Assembly: GCF_002127325.2 (NCBI RefSeq)
Contig: NC_035433.2
Location: 129,712,695-129,776,694 of the forward strand
Direction: 5' to 3'
Origin: Helianthus annuus
Lineage: Eukaryota; Streptophyta; Magnoliopsida; Asterales; Asteraceae
DNA length: 64,000 bases
The notes beneath the pieces were generated by a model, which was not told the origin of the DNA, searched no databases, and was given only the letters and a program-made list of their open reading frames with translations. Each line of letters starts with the position of its first letter. The first letter of the stretch is position 1. Below, in pieces: positions 36,418 to 47,381 of this stretch. Both the position numbers and the translations under genes were made by a program.

Positions 36418-37760
36418 CGATCAAAACCTGTTTCATTGTAACAACAAGCTACATCATTGTCCAAAATTCTAACAACAAATCATTAAGAACTTAACAACTA
36501 AGAACACGATATGAAAGAACATTACTCAGAACTATAATTTATACATTTACAGCTATATGTCCATCTTTCCCATTTTAAGACGTCGATCTTCTATAACACT
36601 TATACGGATCTTCCATAACACTTATACAAAAGAAAAAAAGGAAAAACAAGCGAATAATTTCATAAAACAAACATCGAAAAATACATCAACCAACAGCCTT
36701 AACTAACATCAAACAACAGCCTTAACTAGCAAGAAATTCTTTCAAAGCACCACAAGTCACAGCCACAAAAGAAATTTAAAGTACTTTATGAACTCATGGC
36801 AGTTATTTTCGTTGAAGCATTATACGATGTCTAACAGATGACACAATTATCCTTGTAAGATGATTTTTTAAGAGTAAACTTCCGTTTTGCTCCCTGTGGT
36901 TTGGTCATTTTAACGGTTTTGCTCCAATAGTTTAAAAATAGCCATTTTCCTCCCTGATTTTTCTAACTTATCTTCATTTTGCTCCCAGCCTCTAACTAGA
37001 TCAGGGAGGAAACTGGAGACAAACTCGAAGGATTAAGGAGCAAACTGGCAACAAACTCGAAAGATCAGGGAGGAAAATGGCTATTTTTAAACTATTGGAG
37101 CAAAACCGTTAAAATGACCAAACCACAGGGAGCAAAACGGAAGTTTACTCTTGTTTTAATTATAATCACTAACCCTTGCATATCGTTTCTACTCAAGCAC
37201 ATTATGCTGAACTCAAACCATACAAAAACCATCTTACATACAGTATTTCTAAACCTAAACAACAAAATTGGAAAATAAGTGAAATCGAAACCCTAGGCAA
37301 CCATGAAAACAGCTTAAAAACAATAATATGTAAAGGATCATTCAAAACAAGGATTCAAACAACTAAAGAGCAAAATTATACGAACATAAAGCAAAATCTG
37401 TACGTATACAGCTACTAGATAAGCAAAAGCATAAGGATCAAGCTAAAATAACGAGCTGATTAAACACATGCATTCATGTAGGAAGAAAAAACGATAATAG
37501 TAACCGAAAGAGAGCAGTAGTGTGTTCGGAAGAGCAACGGTTTGAAATGAAAGGCTAATTTAAGCGAAATGTTGCTGCAAAATGTGTATAAAGTTGGAAA
37601 AAACCCTAATCGGAACTTACCTTTGACGATCGATTGTGAGGTTGATGAGAGAGAGGGGGTTGTACGTACAGGGGTTTAGGGAGGGAGTGTGTGAGTAGAG
37701 AATAAAATATTTTGATTTTTTTTTTCTTTCTTTTACATACGTCTATGGTGTGTCATTTTG
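36418..37760 (-). promoter_or_regulatory. NRPE1: NRPE1 5' UTR, leader intron and promoter region
   Basis: A leader exon ends at 37621 with donor AAAG-GTAAGT (minus strand). The acceptor TTTCATTGTAAC..ACAG is at about 36428, leaving ten transcribed bases before the ATG at 36417. The leader intron is therefore about 1.2 kb and carries a MITE. Upstream, the minus strand has CT-rich sequence (CTCTCTCTCATC) and a weak TATTTTAT near 37707. The transcription start is not determined. The leader intron assignment rests on splice signals only. Confidence 0.55.
36872..37150. mobile_element. Mutator-type MITE in the NRPE1 leader intron
   Basis: Inverted arms of about 90 bp begin GAGTAAACTTCCGTTTTGCT and end with the inverted complement. 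They share the pattern of the MITEs at 22053 and 62785 (GAGTAAA..CCTGTGGTT). Flanking 9-mers ATTTTTTAA and TTGTTTTAA agree at 7 of 9 positions. The transcript of this intron could fold into a long hairpin. Confidence 0.78.
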
Positions 37761-39540
37761 ACCTTGAAATGACCGGATTACCCATAGACACTTTTTCGTT
37801 TTAAATTGAAATTGCAATTTGCAATGTTATGTTTGAGGGTGCAGGTGAGTGTAAGAAATAGAAAGTTTGGCAACAACAATAATCACTTGAAAAAAAAATT
37901 AGTTACGTAATAATTCAGTTTTTTTGGAAATCTGAATTAAGGTGGGTGGTCACTCAAGAGGCGTGAGAGTAAATGGTTCGAGTTAATATGTATTCGTGCA
38001 TTTAGGTCAAACCCAATGTTACATGAAGATTTTTAGAAGAATTTTACCACATCACTATATAATAGATTTTATTTTTTAGTTTCTCTTTCTTCATTAATTA
38101 GTTACTCACTCACGATTCCTTTCCTTAGGTTGGGGGCATTGCGCGACACGTGGCAGATGTAGGCTCCACCAGTCCACACCCAAAAAGGTGGAGTGTGGAA
38201 GCGGCATGGCCAGGCCGGCGTTGTGGAAGGGGCTAGCCAAACGGTCATCAACAACCAGCCAACCATTATTGACATGTTACCCCAAGCCAGTACCCAACGC
38301 CAAGCAGTATTGCCATGCCAAGCGGGCAACGCCCACCAAAACACTAACCCGGGATGGAACACCCGGCGTTGAAGGGCCATCAACGCCCAAAAGTAACGCC
38401 CACACCCAGCGGTCTAATAATAGATTTTATTTCTTTCTTCATTAATTATTTACTCACTCACGATTTCTTTCTCCCTCCTCAAGTGCTAAGCCTCAAACAT
38501 TTTGCTCTCTCCCTTCTCTCTTTCAAATCATCATCCACCTCATCTCACACTCATCAGATGAATTCTAAATGGTTTGCATGGTGATGGTCTTATAAAACAA
38601 TATGTATAACCAACTCCGACATCACCCAAACCAGATCACTTTAAGTTAACTAGGCTTGAACTTTGTATAATCATAACATGACATTATTTGTTAATATGGT
38701 TTTAGATACTTTATAGTAAAGATACTACTTTATTGTCATAAATGTCCTATATATATGTTATTCAACATCAATAGTGGTGAGTTTAACATGAAGCTTAATA
38801 AAGGCCAAACCATATCCATGTTATTTCAACATCAAAACACACACCTTGATGGCTTGGGATAAACCTTTGTCCTTGACTCCTAGGAAAGTTTGAGTTAGGA
38901 GGTTGGTGTCTTGATACGAGCAATGGATCAAGGAAAAAAAATCAAGGTCAAAAAAACAAGGTTTGAAACTACATGGGTGCTCCAACCAGACACATTGTAA
39001 GAGCTTGAGCGAGGGCATAGTGCAATGACTCGAGCCAAATAACGACACAACTAGTAAAAGCAAAAGCTGAAACATTTTAAGCAGGGAAACTCGAATTCCT
39101 ACCTTAGTCAGTTACCTTCATCCATTTACAAAAAAAAAATGTTATCATAAACCTAAAGTATTAAATTGAAGTCTTACTATGTTTTACCATAAACCAAAAA
39201 CCACAATTGACACATTAGGCAGATCTCACCCTATTTTGTTATCATATGTCCATGGAAGATATATTAGGCCTTAAAGAATGTCTCGTCTCAAATATCATTT
39301 ATGTGTTTTGGGTGCATTAAACATGAGATAGGCGAGAACTCTACATTTAATTGTGCTTGAGCGATGGATACATATTAGGAAGTTTTTTAAAAGCAAATAT
39401 GTGAGCTGATAGTAAATAAAGTTACAAACATAGGCACTCTTGTTGCAACATATGAATAATTAATAATTAAAAATATAATAATTGTACACTAGTGAAAGTT
39501 ATGAGAACAAATGAAAAGATTAAATAAGATATAAATTAAT
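37761..39540. other. Intergenic DNA with a GC-rich block between 60-bp direct repeats
   Basis: At 38061-38122 and 38416-38470 lies a direct repeat (ATAGATTTTATT, then TTCATTAATTA, TACTCACTCACGATT). It brackets about 290 bp of GC-rich sequence with recurring AACGCC and GCCAAGC motifs. This looks like an insertion or a local duplication of an unclassified repeat. The rest, including 38480-39540, holds nothing I can name. Confidence 0.5.
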
Positions 39541-39664
39541 TTTTTTTTTGAACAGCTAATTTCTTTAATCCCTGTCGTCTGTGGGTCTTGAACCCAAGAC
39601 CTTTCTCTTTCAAACCTAGGTGTTTAAAAGGCTTTGCCTTTTACCAATGGGCCACCACCCCATT
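39541..39664 (-). mobile_element. tRNA-derived SINE, minus strand
   Basis: Read on the minus strand it begins GGGGTGGTGGCCCATTGG, which includes an A-box-like TGGCCCATTGG. It has a perfect B box GGTTCAAGACC and ends in ten A. Length is about 124 bp. No convincing target duplication was found; the flank 39665-40440 is AT-rich, with a second short poly-T near 39667, and shows no gene. Confidence 0.65.
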
Positions 39665-40499
39665 GGTTTTTTTTGAACGGAAGTATTTCATTCAAAACAC
39701 GCTAGCCACAAGCTATCCTAACAAATACAACAGTTTAAAAAGAAAAATTACACCAATACCCCAATCTAGATTGGGGATATCGTATCTATGTTTAATTAAA
39801 TTAATTAGTCAATGGTTTTTGTAACTAACGACTTAATGCGTTTCAATGGCCATGATTTGGAAATTGTAACTTTTTTTTAAAGTATTTGGAAATTGTAACT
39901 GATTACCGTTGCCTCAGAAAGCTTTTAAATTAAATAACACATAAAATAAAAATAAACTAAAAACTAAATGTTAAAATAAAATTAACAATTGGCTTCTCGT
40001 TCACTGGTCCATTACAAGTTCCATAACCTGGACCTAGGCATCGCTGGTCCAAACCAACGCCCTTGCTTTTTCTTTTTTTCACTTTTGGTGCAGCACATGG
40101 ATTTTTTTCTTCACTAAAGTGTAAATCTAATAACAATTTTGTTAAATAACACCTTTATTTGATCTTATGTTTTAGACGTTTTAATCAGATGTTATTGTTT
40201 AATTAATTCCTATAATTCTCAAATGTAAGCAGATGCATTATTTTTAATTATACATGAAGAAATTTATATAATTAATTAATTATCATCTTGCAACTAGAAG
40301 TAGAATAGTAATACTAAAACAAGAGTGTGTGTCTATATACATATTTACAAATCATTAATAATAAGTTGATTTATAAGTATACGTTAGTACGAAATATAAG
40401 GTTCCTATCATCCTGTGAAAAGCAAACTGTAGTGTTTCACAAAGTGTGATTCAAACTTATAATTTATCACGGTTATCATTATTCGCTAATATGGTAAGG

Positions 40500-40939
40500 A
40501 TTCTTGTCAAAAACAAGGATGAAAGGAACCAATCTGATTTATTCTCACAATCAAATACAGCAAAGAGATGAACCAGTCATCACAGATTTACTAATGAATC
40601 AAATGATCTCCAACCGGATGATCAATACAATACAAAACCTAAAACTCACGAATGTATGTGTGAGGATCAGGGAACCAGACAAGCAGCCAAGGAGAAGTAA
40701 ACGAGAGAACAAGGAGCTCGAGTGTGTCAGCTCTAGAACCTTCAGCCCTTTATAAAGGGCAGTAACCCTAAACCACAGCAGGCCTTCAAACGGCTATAAG
40801 CCCAAACGAACAAACCCAGCAACAAACAAGCCCGAGACAAGGAGAGAGCCCAAGACACCAACCTCACAATAAAACAATGAAACAAATAAAAGGATAGATA
40901 AGAGAAAAATAATAAGGAGCATTAAACTGTATTTTAACA
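40500..40939 (-). mobile_element. Ty1/copia LTR, left end uncertain
   Basis: The right end reads TTTTAACA and is followed by CCCCCCTTCAGTTT, a polypurine tract on the minus strand. This is therefore the 3' LTR of a minus-strand copia element. A palindromic CCCTTTATAAAGGG near 40748 can serve as the TATA region. I could not fix the left boundary. Confidence 0.5.
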
Positions 40940-40947
40940 TCCCCCCT

Positions 40948-42330
40948 TCAGTTTAAATGTGTAAAGAGATTAGTAATCCCAAAAGACTTACACATTTCTA
41001 AATGATCTTTCGGCAACAAGCCTTTAGTGAACATATCGGCCAACTGATGCTCAGATTTGACTCCCACTGTCTTAATCAAACCTGAAGCGATTTTTTCTCT
41101 TAAGAAAAAGAGGTCAACTTCAAAATGTTTGGTTCTGTCGTGAAAAACAGGGTTGGCAGCAATAGATAAGGCTGTTGTATTATCACATTTCAGCACAACA
41201 GGAATATCCACATCAACTTTCAACTCCCTTAAGACGTTTATTAACCACAACACTTCACATGTAGCACTGCACATGGATCAATACTCAGTTTCGGCAGACG
41301 ATCTCGACACAACACTTTGTTTCTTGCTTTTCCAAGAAATCAAAGAGTTGCCAAGAAATATGCAAAACCCCGTGACTGATCTTCGGGTATCAACACATTT
41401 AGCCCAGTCCGAATCTGCAAAGGCAGTTAGATGAAAGGTGCTACCCTTTTTGAACAAAATGCCAGTGCCAGGAGCACCCTTTAAGTATCTTAATACTTTG
41501 AAGGCAATCTGTGTATGTGCCTCGGTCGGCTTATGCATGAACTAAGACAGATAATGAACAGAATATGCAATGTCCGGTCTAGTATGTGATAGGTAAACTA
41601 GTTTACCTATCAGTTTTTGGTATTGAGTGACATCAATTGTTTTTGAATCTTTCATTGTTAACTTTGTCAAAACATGATTTTGTTCTATGGGACAACTAGT
41701 GGGCTTGCTCCCACTCATACCATATTCGTTTAACAGGTCCATACAATACTTTCTTTGGGAAAGACAAACACCATCGTTAATTTTAATTACTTCTATCCTA
41801 AGAAAAAACTTTAGTAAACCAAGATCTTTGATTAAAAACTCAGTTTTCAAAAGGTTCTTAATCTTATTTATCTCCTGTTCACAGTTCACAGTTAGCAAAA
41901 TATCATCAACATACACCAAGAGAACAATAAAGACAGATTTCTCAGACTTAATAAACATGGAATGATCACATTTTGATTAAACAAAACCAAATTTAACCAA
42001 CCCTTGAACAAGTCTTTCATTCCACATACGTGGAGCTTGTTTTAAGCCATATAAAGACTTGTTTAATTTACAGATTTTGTTTTTCAACATTTAACCCTTC
42101 AGGTAGAGTCATATAAACTTCTTCCCTAAGATTACCATAAGGGAAGGCATTATTTACGTCAAGTTGATATAGTGGCCAATTGTTTTGAACAGATAGACTA
42201 ATGACACATATCACAGTTACCATTTTAACGACAGGAGAGAAAGTCTCCTCAAAGTCAATGCCCTCGCGTTGATTAAAGCCTTTAGCAACAAGTCTAGCTT
42301 TAAACCTATCAATTTCACCCGTAGAACTGA
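40948..42330 (-). pseudogene. Broken Ty1/copia reverse transcriptase and RNase H
   Basis: On the minus strand, in order: [13 protein letters not shown] (about 42310), [16 protein letters not shown] (about 42040), YVDDILL (about 41910, the catalytic YxDD), SVTGFCIFLGNSLISWKSKK, and SRSSAETEY with KHFEVDLFFLREK of the RNase H end. In-frame stops interrupt it near 41974, 41542 and 41276. Gag, protease and integrase are missing; the reverse transcriptase starts abruptly beside the primer site at 42342. It is a dead remnant, possibly joined by recombination to the LTR on its right. Confidence 0.85.
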
Positions 42331-42341
42331 TTTATCAACAT

Positions 42342-42788
42342 ATGCTCTGATACCACATGTTGATGAGTTCTGTTTAAACATAATGGAAAACATGAATAAC
42401 ATACCTGTTACAGCAGACAAGCCAACAGAGAATCCAGTCAGAGATGCAGCCATTGAGTTTGACATACTCGTCAGGATGATCTGGTTCCTCCTTAGGGTGT
42501 AAGGTTATGATGGTGATGAAACCGAAACAAGGGAAGGATTCGGTTATGGAGAGAGAGACGATTGATGTTATTAGGATTGTGTAAATTGTGTAACCCGTTA
42601 AACTCTCTAATAATCTCCTTATATATACACCCAAGAGGAAACCTAATTAGTTAATAAGGGTAATATAGTCCATCAACAATTACCAACTAATTATTAATAG
42701 GTTATTAATGTATTTTGATCTATATAAAATAAATGATTATAATGGCTACAAGATTAAATATTATAATAATTATATATTTAATCTCACA
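42342..42788 (-). mobile_element. Copia primer site and 5' LTR (minus strand), family of 44310
   Basis: TATGCTCTGATACCA (42341-42355) is the inverted initiator tRNA-Met primer site. It is followed after CA by an LTR of 431 bp, TGTTGATGAG to AATCTCACA (42358-42788). This LTR resembles those at 44310 and 58407 but not the LTR at 40939, so the unit 40500-42788 is a chimera of two copia families. Just right of it, TGTAACACCTCAAAA (42842) looks like a stub of a gypsy LTR. Confidence 0.75.
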
Positions 42789-42954
42789 TGTACAAATTAC
42801 ATGATGTCAATTTTCTACTTTCTACTTGTGTGTGACCATATGTAACACCTCAAAATTTAATTTTTTTTATTTAACATGTTTATGTAGACACTTAGCATGA
42901 AATATAGTAGCTAGAAATAACTAACTTGATTAATTTTTTATTCAACAGAACACT

Positions 42955-43640
42955 TGTGATGTTTCCAACTGAACACTTGTGATATCTCCAGTTGATATTG
43001 TGCATTCCGTTACGTGGGGTTCATCACTAGTCTCCACTAAGGTAGGTTGATTTATTATGTATCCTTTATAGATGATTGTACTCATTATACTTGGGTGTAT
43101 CTTATGAAACGTAAATATAAATTCTTTGGCATTTACGTAGACTTTTAGCGCCTATGTTAAGACGCAATCAACTGTGTTAAAGTGCTTCATGTGTGACAAA
43201 ATACCTTTAATGCTTTTAGCTAGTTACTTACATCAAATGGTACAATACACCAGCCATCTTGTACCGACACCCCTCAACAAAATGGTGTTGCTGAAAAGAA
43301 ACATCGTCACCTTATTGTAACTGCTCACTCATTTCATTGTATTTGCTGATGTTCCGAGTGTTTTATTAATAGAAGCACTCCTAACTGCCCAACATGTGAT
43401 TAATAGGATCCCTACTACTCATAACTATTACGATGAATTATGGGTTTTGGATGTGCCTGCTTTGTTTTTTTATCCTTGATGATCATGTCGTCTCGATCAT
43501 GCAAAAACCCAACTAACCTAGGTAGTTATGGTAAGTCGAATAACGTATCCATGAAGAGCACGTGGTTAGTATTACATGAGTTGTTTGATTATCTAAACTA
43601 TTTACGAAACAAACATACATAAAGCTTATGAAGTTTACTT
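42955..43640 (+). pseudogene. Decayed Ty1/copia pol fragment (copy B)
   Basis: This closely matches 5990-6750, including its stops, with integrase traces FIDDCTHYTWV-like and NGVAEKKHRHL. It runs without interruption into GTTATCTTGAAGG at 43642. It thereby preserves the empty site of the 10.9-kb element in copy A. Confidence 0.8.
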
Positions 43641-44145
43641 AGTTATCTTGAAGGTTAACTGGTTTGGAGTCAAGATATGATCTTGTTTTGAGTTGTAAGA
43701 ATCACGAACAAAAGCTTTGATATAATTAGTAATTTGAAAACAATAATTATATGGTCTACATATTGCAACCCCTTATATTTTTCATTTTTAGTTCCTAACA
43801 ACATGTTAATCCCGTGGGTAAACAGGAACTAGAGGATCCGACAACATCAACTTCTTTGACATCCGTTTAACCTGCGGATCCAACATCAACAAAGGTGGTG
43901 TTCCTCTTGCTGACAAAGAGCAAGGTAGGTCGAGGAATAAATAAGATGAAAATGAGTACTTTTGTGATTAAAAGCATGTTGGTTATTTTATCACAATTTA
44001 GTGGAAATTAACGTGCATCGGTTCGAAACTTAAAATCGATCTTAAGACATAGATATATCTGATGTTTGTTAAATTTCAAACTTCAAAGTTAATTTTAATT
44101 AAGGGATGTGAATTGTACAATTGTACACCACTATAACATGTTATG
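43641..44145. other. Copy B of the duplicated segment, left part, no gene
   Basis: The sequence matches 17655-18155. It ends at ATAACATGTTATGTA, the left side of a probable 15-bp target duplication whose other half is at about 59094. Confidence 0.7.
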
Positions 44146-44309
44146 TAAACTAGAGTTCGAACCTGTGATGTTGGAAAAATTCCCACCGTCTTTCGTTTGC
44201 GAAAACCATTGTTACCATCGTTCTATCTACCTTCCGTTTAATAGTTTTGGGTTTTGAAAGCACCGGGAAGACTTTCGCCGTCGTGCCGGAACACCTCCGA
44301 AGTCGCCGG
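44146..44309. mobile_element. Probable retroposon, left part (continues at 58840-59093)
   Basis: Copy A has no counterpart of 44146-44309 plus 58840-59093 (about 420 bp). The joined piece is flanked by ATAACATGTTATGTA and ATAACATGTTACGTT and ends in AT-rich AAAATATATAAATATAA. That is the look of a LINE or SINE insertion. The copia element 44310-58834 later inserted into it. Its family is unknown to me. Confidence 0.5.
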
Positions 44310-44737
44310 TGTTGATCAGTTCTGTTTAGACATAAAGGAAAACATGTGAACATACCTGATTGCATCAGCACAGGCCAAAAGAGAATCCAGATGGAAACGC
44401 AGCAACGGTGTTTGACATGATTGTCATCTTGGTCTGGTTCCTCCTTAGGGTGCAATCTAATGATAGTGGTAAGAGAAACCGATAAAGGGTAATCGGCTAG
44501 GAGAGGGAGGCGAGATTGATGTTATGTGTTATTAGGGTTTGTGTAATTGTCTAACCCTTTAACCTCCACATTATTCTCCTTATATATCCACCCAGGAGGA
44601 AACCCTAATTAGTTAATAAGGGTAATTAGGCCCATCAACAATTACCAACTAATTATTTAATAGGATTGCTATATATTTTGATCCATATAATGTAAATGAT
44701 TATAATGGCTACTAGATTAAATATATTTAATCTTACA
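44310..44737 (-). repeat. 3' LTR of the copia-type element
   Basis: TGTTGATCAG to AATCTTACA, 428 bp. It is followed by TTCTCCCACTTAG, the inverse of a purine primer tract. The interior stub 44738-45274 after it has no coding sequence. Confidence 0.87.
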
Positions 44738-45274
44738 TTCTCCCACTTAGCCGAGTAATCATTTACTATGAGTGTTAGATAAGCCTGATCAGGAGTTAAA
44801 CTCATTTTAGCCTTAAACAAGTACTATAGCAGAGAAATACAGCCGTTGAATCATTATGCGACTCAGGACCCCCATTAATCATACTATAGCCTTAATTTAA
44901 AACCTAATCGTTATGATCAAAATACGCATAAGCCCTTTGTTTGATTTGTAACTTTATTTGTCTATATGCCATTATGCCGGCTTGACATATTCTTAGAGAC
45001 ATACAAAATCAAACTGATGAGGAAAATTAACTAATACTTAGTCATTCATAGTACGATATGCAATTGCGCACGGCCATTAATTAATATCCGTTTATGAGCT
45101 CTCCTAATAAGACTTATGGGTAATAGCCCTTCAGTTTATAGGATCCTTAAGCATATCATGAATGTATTCGATACAAAACTTAGTTTCCTCAATTCGTTCA
45201 TAAGCGAATAATTAATTGCGTATCGAAATTTAATGCAGCACCTCTTGAACTGTTATTGTTCAAGGAGTCATGGT

Positions 45275-47292
45275 TGTAACACCACGTGTTTTCGAATGTC
45301 AAAGTCAAAGTCAAAGTCAAAGTCCAAGTCAACATTGACTTTCTTGACTGTAGATAGTCTATTTTATGTTTTAGTTGTATTCTGTGGAGTAAATGTTGTA
45401 ATCAAAAGAATCGAAGTAATCGAATGTTTAACCAATACGACCGATCTACGACTGTGAATAGTAGGAAATAACAATGCGATAAAGCTAGCTAATCAGTAAT
45501 CAAACCGATCTAACAATCATCGAACTCGAGACTCGAATTATGCGAATTTTTGGTATTGTTATACGTGTGTGTGTGCCTTATGTGTTACTTGTGCGTGTTT
45601 ACTTTATGTTGGTGTGGTATTCAAGCAAATCAATCGAAAATCGAATCGAAACTCGAAAGGCAATCGAACTCAATCGAAACCGACATTGAAACATGACTTA
45701 TACAAGATTGTATGTTAGATATAGTGGTTAGGACTGAAAGTAATTTGACTAGGAATTCTATCGTATTCGTATCATCGTTCATCGAAATCGAAACATCGAA
45801 AATCGTCGCGAAATACTCGAAGTGGGTCGCGGATCGAACAGAAGCATCCGGATCGAACAAGCCAGCCGATCGGCTAGCATGTTCCTAGCCGATCGAGCGG
45901 CCCATCCGATCGGAGCTCCTGGCCGATCGGCTGCCACTTTCCTCTTTTGGAAGCCTATAAATAGGGCTGTCACTGTCACACTTTCTATTTCTGGAAAGCT
46001 CTGACCGAACCAACCTTCTTCTTCACTTTTTCTCAGATTTCTCTCAATCCGGGTAAGTTCTCACTCTAATTCTTGTACGATTTTGATCATTACTTGATTC
46101 TACACCTTTCTATCTTTCAAAACTTGGATTCTAACCGTGAAATCACCAAGATCTAAGTGTTCTTGGGTGATGTCATCATGGTGTTCTTCAAGAACATCAT
46201 GTTTGGGCCTCATTCAACCATGAATAGCTTGAATCTAACCGATTTCCACATAAACAAGTTAAGATCTATCAAAGATCTAAACATCCACATGTTGTGAAGG
46301 ATTGAAAGAAGGAATCCCCAACTTTCTTTCAACTCTTTTACACTCAATGCCTTTAAACTGGTAGAAACGGAGCTTGAACCAACCCACCGATCATTCCAAT
46401 GGTTGGATGGTTCAAGATTCGGGTTCTATCTATGAGGTTCACCGACAATGGGTTAAACTCTAAACCGACGTTCTGAACCGCTCAACGGACGGACTTGGGT
46501 GATTCCTGTCCGAGCCGGAATGATAAGTAAGAACGAAGGAAATCATAGTTCAACTCGTTATCAAACTACCTCGATATAATGACAAATAAACAAACAGCCA
46601 AGTGTTAGACGAAAGGCCGACCAGGTCAGACTTGCTGGCCGAACGGCTAGGCTGTTCAAACAGCCCAGCCGATCGGACATGCCAGCCGATCGACCGGGCC
46701 AGCCGATCGGCTAGCACATGGCGTCTCACTTTTCAAACCTTCTGAGGTATAGTATTGATGACGTAGTGTTCGATCGAATATGTCACTCGATTGGTGAACA
46801 TTACTGTTCGGATCATGAGATACTATGCTTCAACACTTGATTTATTTTACAACTCTTTCGTAGTATCGAGTGCCACCCGATCGAACATGCTGTCCGATCG
46901 AGTGACATTCAGCTGAGAACTACAACTGAAGTTCCTAGCCGATCGAGTGAGCTAGCCGATCCAACATAAAGTAAACACGCACAAGTAACACATAAGGCAC
47001 ACACACACGTATAACAATACCAAAATTTCGCATAATTCGAGTCTCGAGTTCGATGATTGTTAGATCGGTTTGATTACTGGTTAGCTAGCTTTATCGCATT
47101 GTTATTTCCTACTATTCACAGTCGTAGATCGGTCGTATTGATTAAACATTCGATTACTTCGATTCTTTTTATTACAGCATTTACTCCACAGAATACAACT
47201 AAAACATAAAATAGACTATCTACAGTCAAGAAAGTCAATGTTGACTTGGACTTTGACTTTGACTTTGACATTCGAAAACACGGGGTGTTACA
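45275..47292. mobile_element. Gypsy LTR block with 330-bp inverted arms
   Basis: 45275-45609 starts TGTAACACCACGTGTTTTCG. 46960-47292 is its inverted copy, ending CGGGGTGTTACA; about 97% of positions agree by eye, with one 6-bp length change in a GTCAAA run. Between them lie CCGATCGG-type palindromes, a plus-strand TATAAATA (45956-45963) and U5-like sequence. The right end adjoins the polypurine tract of the minus-strand gypsy pol, so it is a 3' LTR start in the minus orientation. The left end reads as an LTR start in the plus orientation. Two LTRs joined tail to tail is the simplest reading. Confidence 0.65.
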
Positions 47293-47327
47293 GCCTCCCC
47301 TTGTTTAGGGAATTTCGTCCCGAAATT
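47293..47327 (-). other. Palindrome and polypurine tract of the gypsy element (minus strand)
   Basis: AATTTCG-TCC-CGAAATT (47311-47327) is followed toward lower coordinates by the inverse of AACAAGGGGAGGC, then the LTR end at 47292. The spacing from palindrome to LTR is 18 nt. Confidence 0.7.
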
Positions 47328-47381
47328 AGGCTCGAAGCTGCACATCACCGTGTGTCATTTGGCCAATTTGACGCTTAAGAT

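Noticed and set aside
38102..38445. Overlapping frames on both strands in a GC-rich block
   Set aside because: The block is bounded by a 60-bp direct repeat and rich in AACGCC motifs; it looks like a repeat, and neither frame shows known domains.
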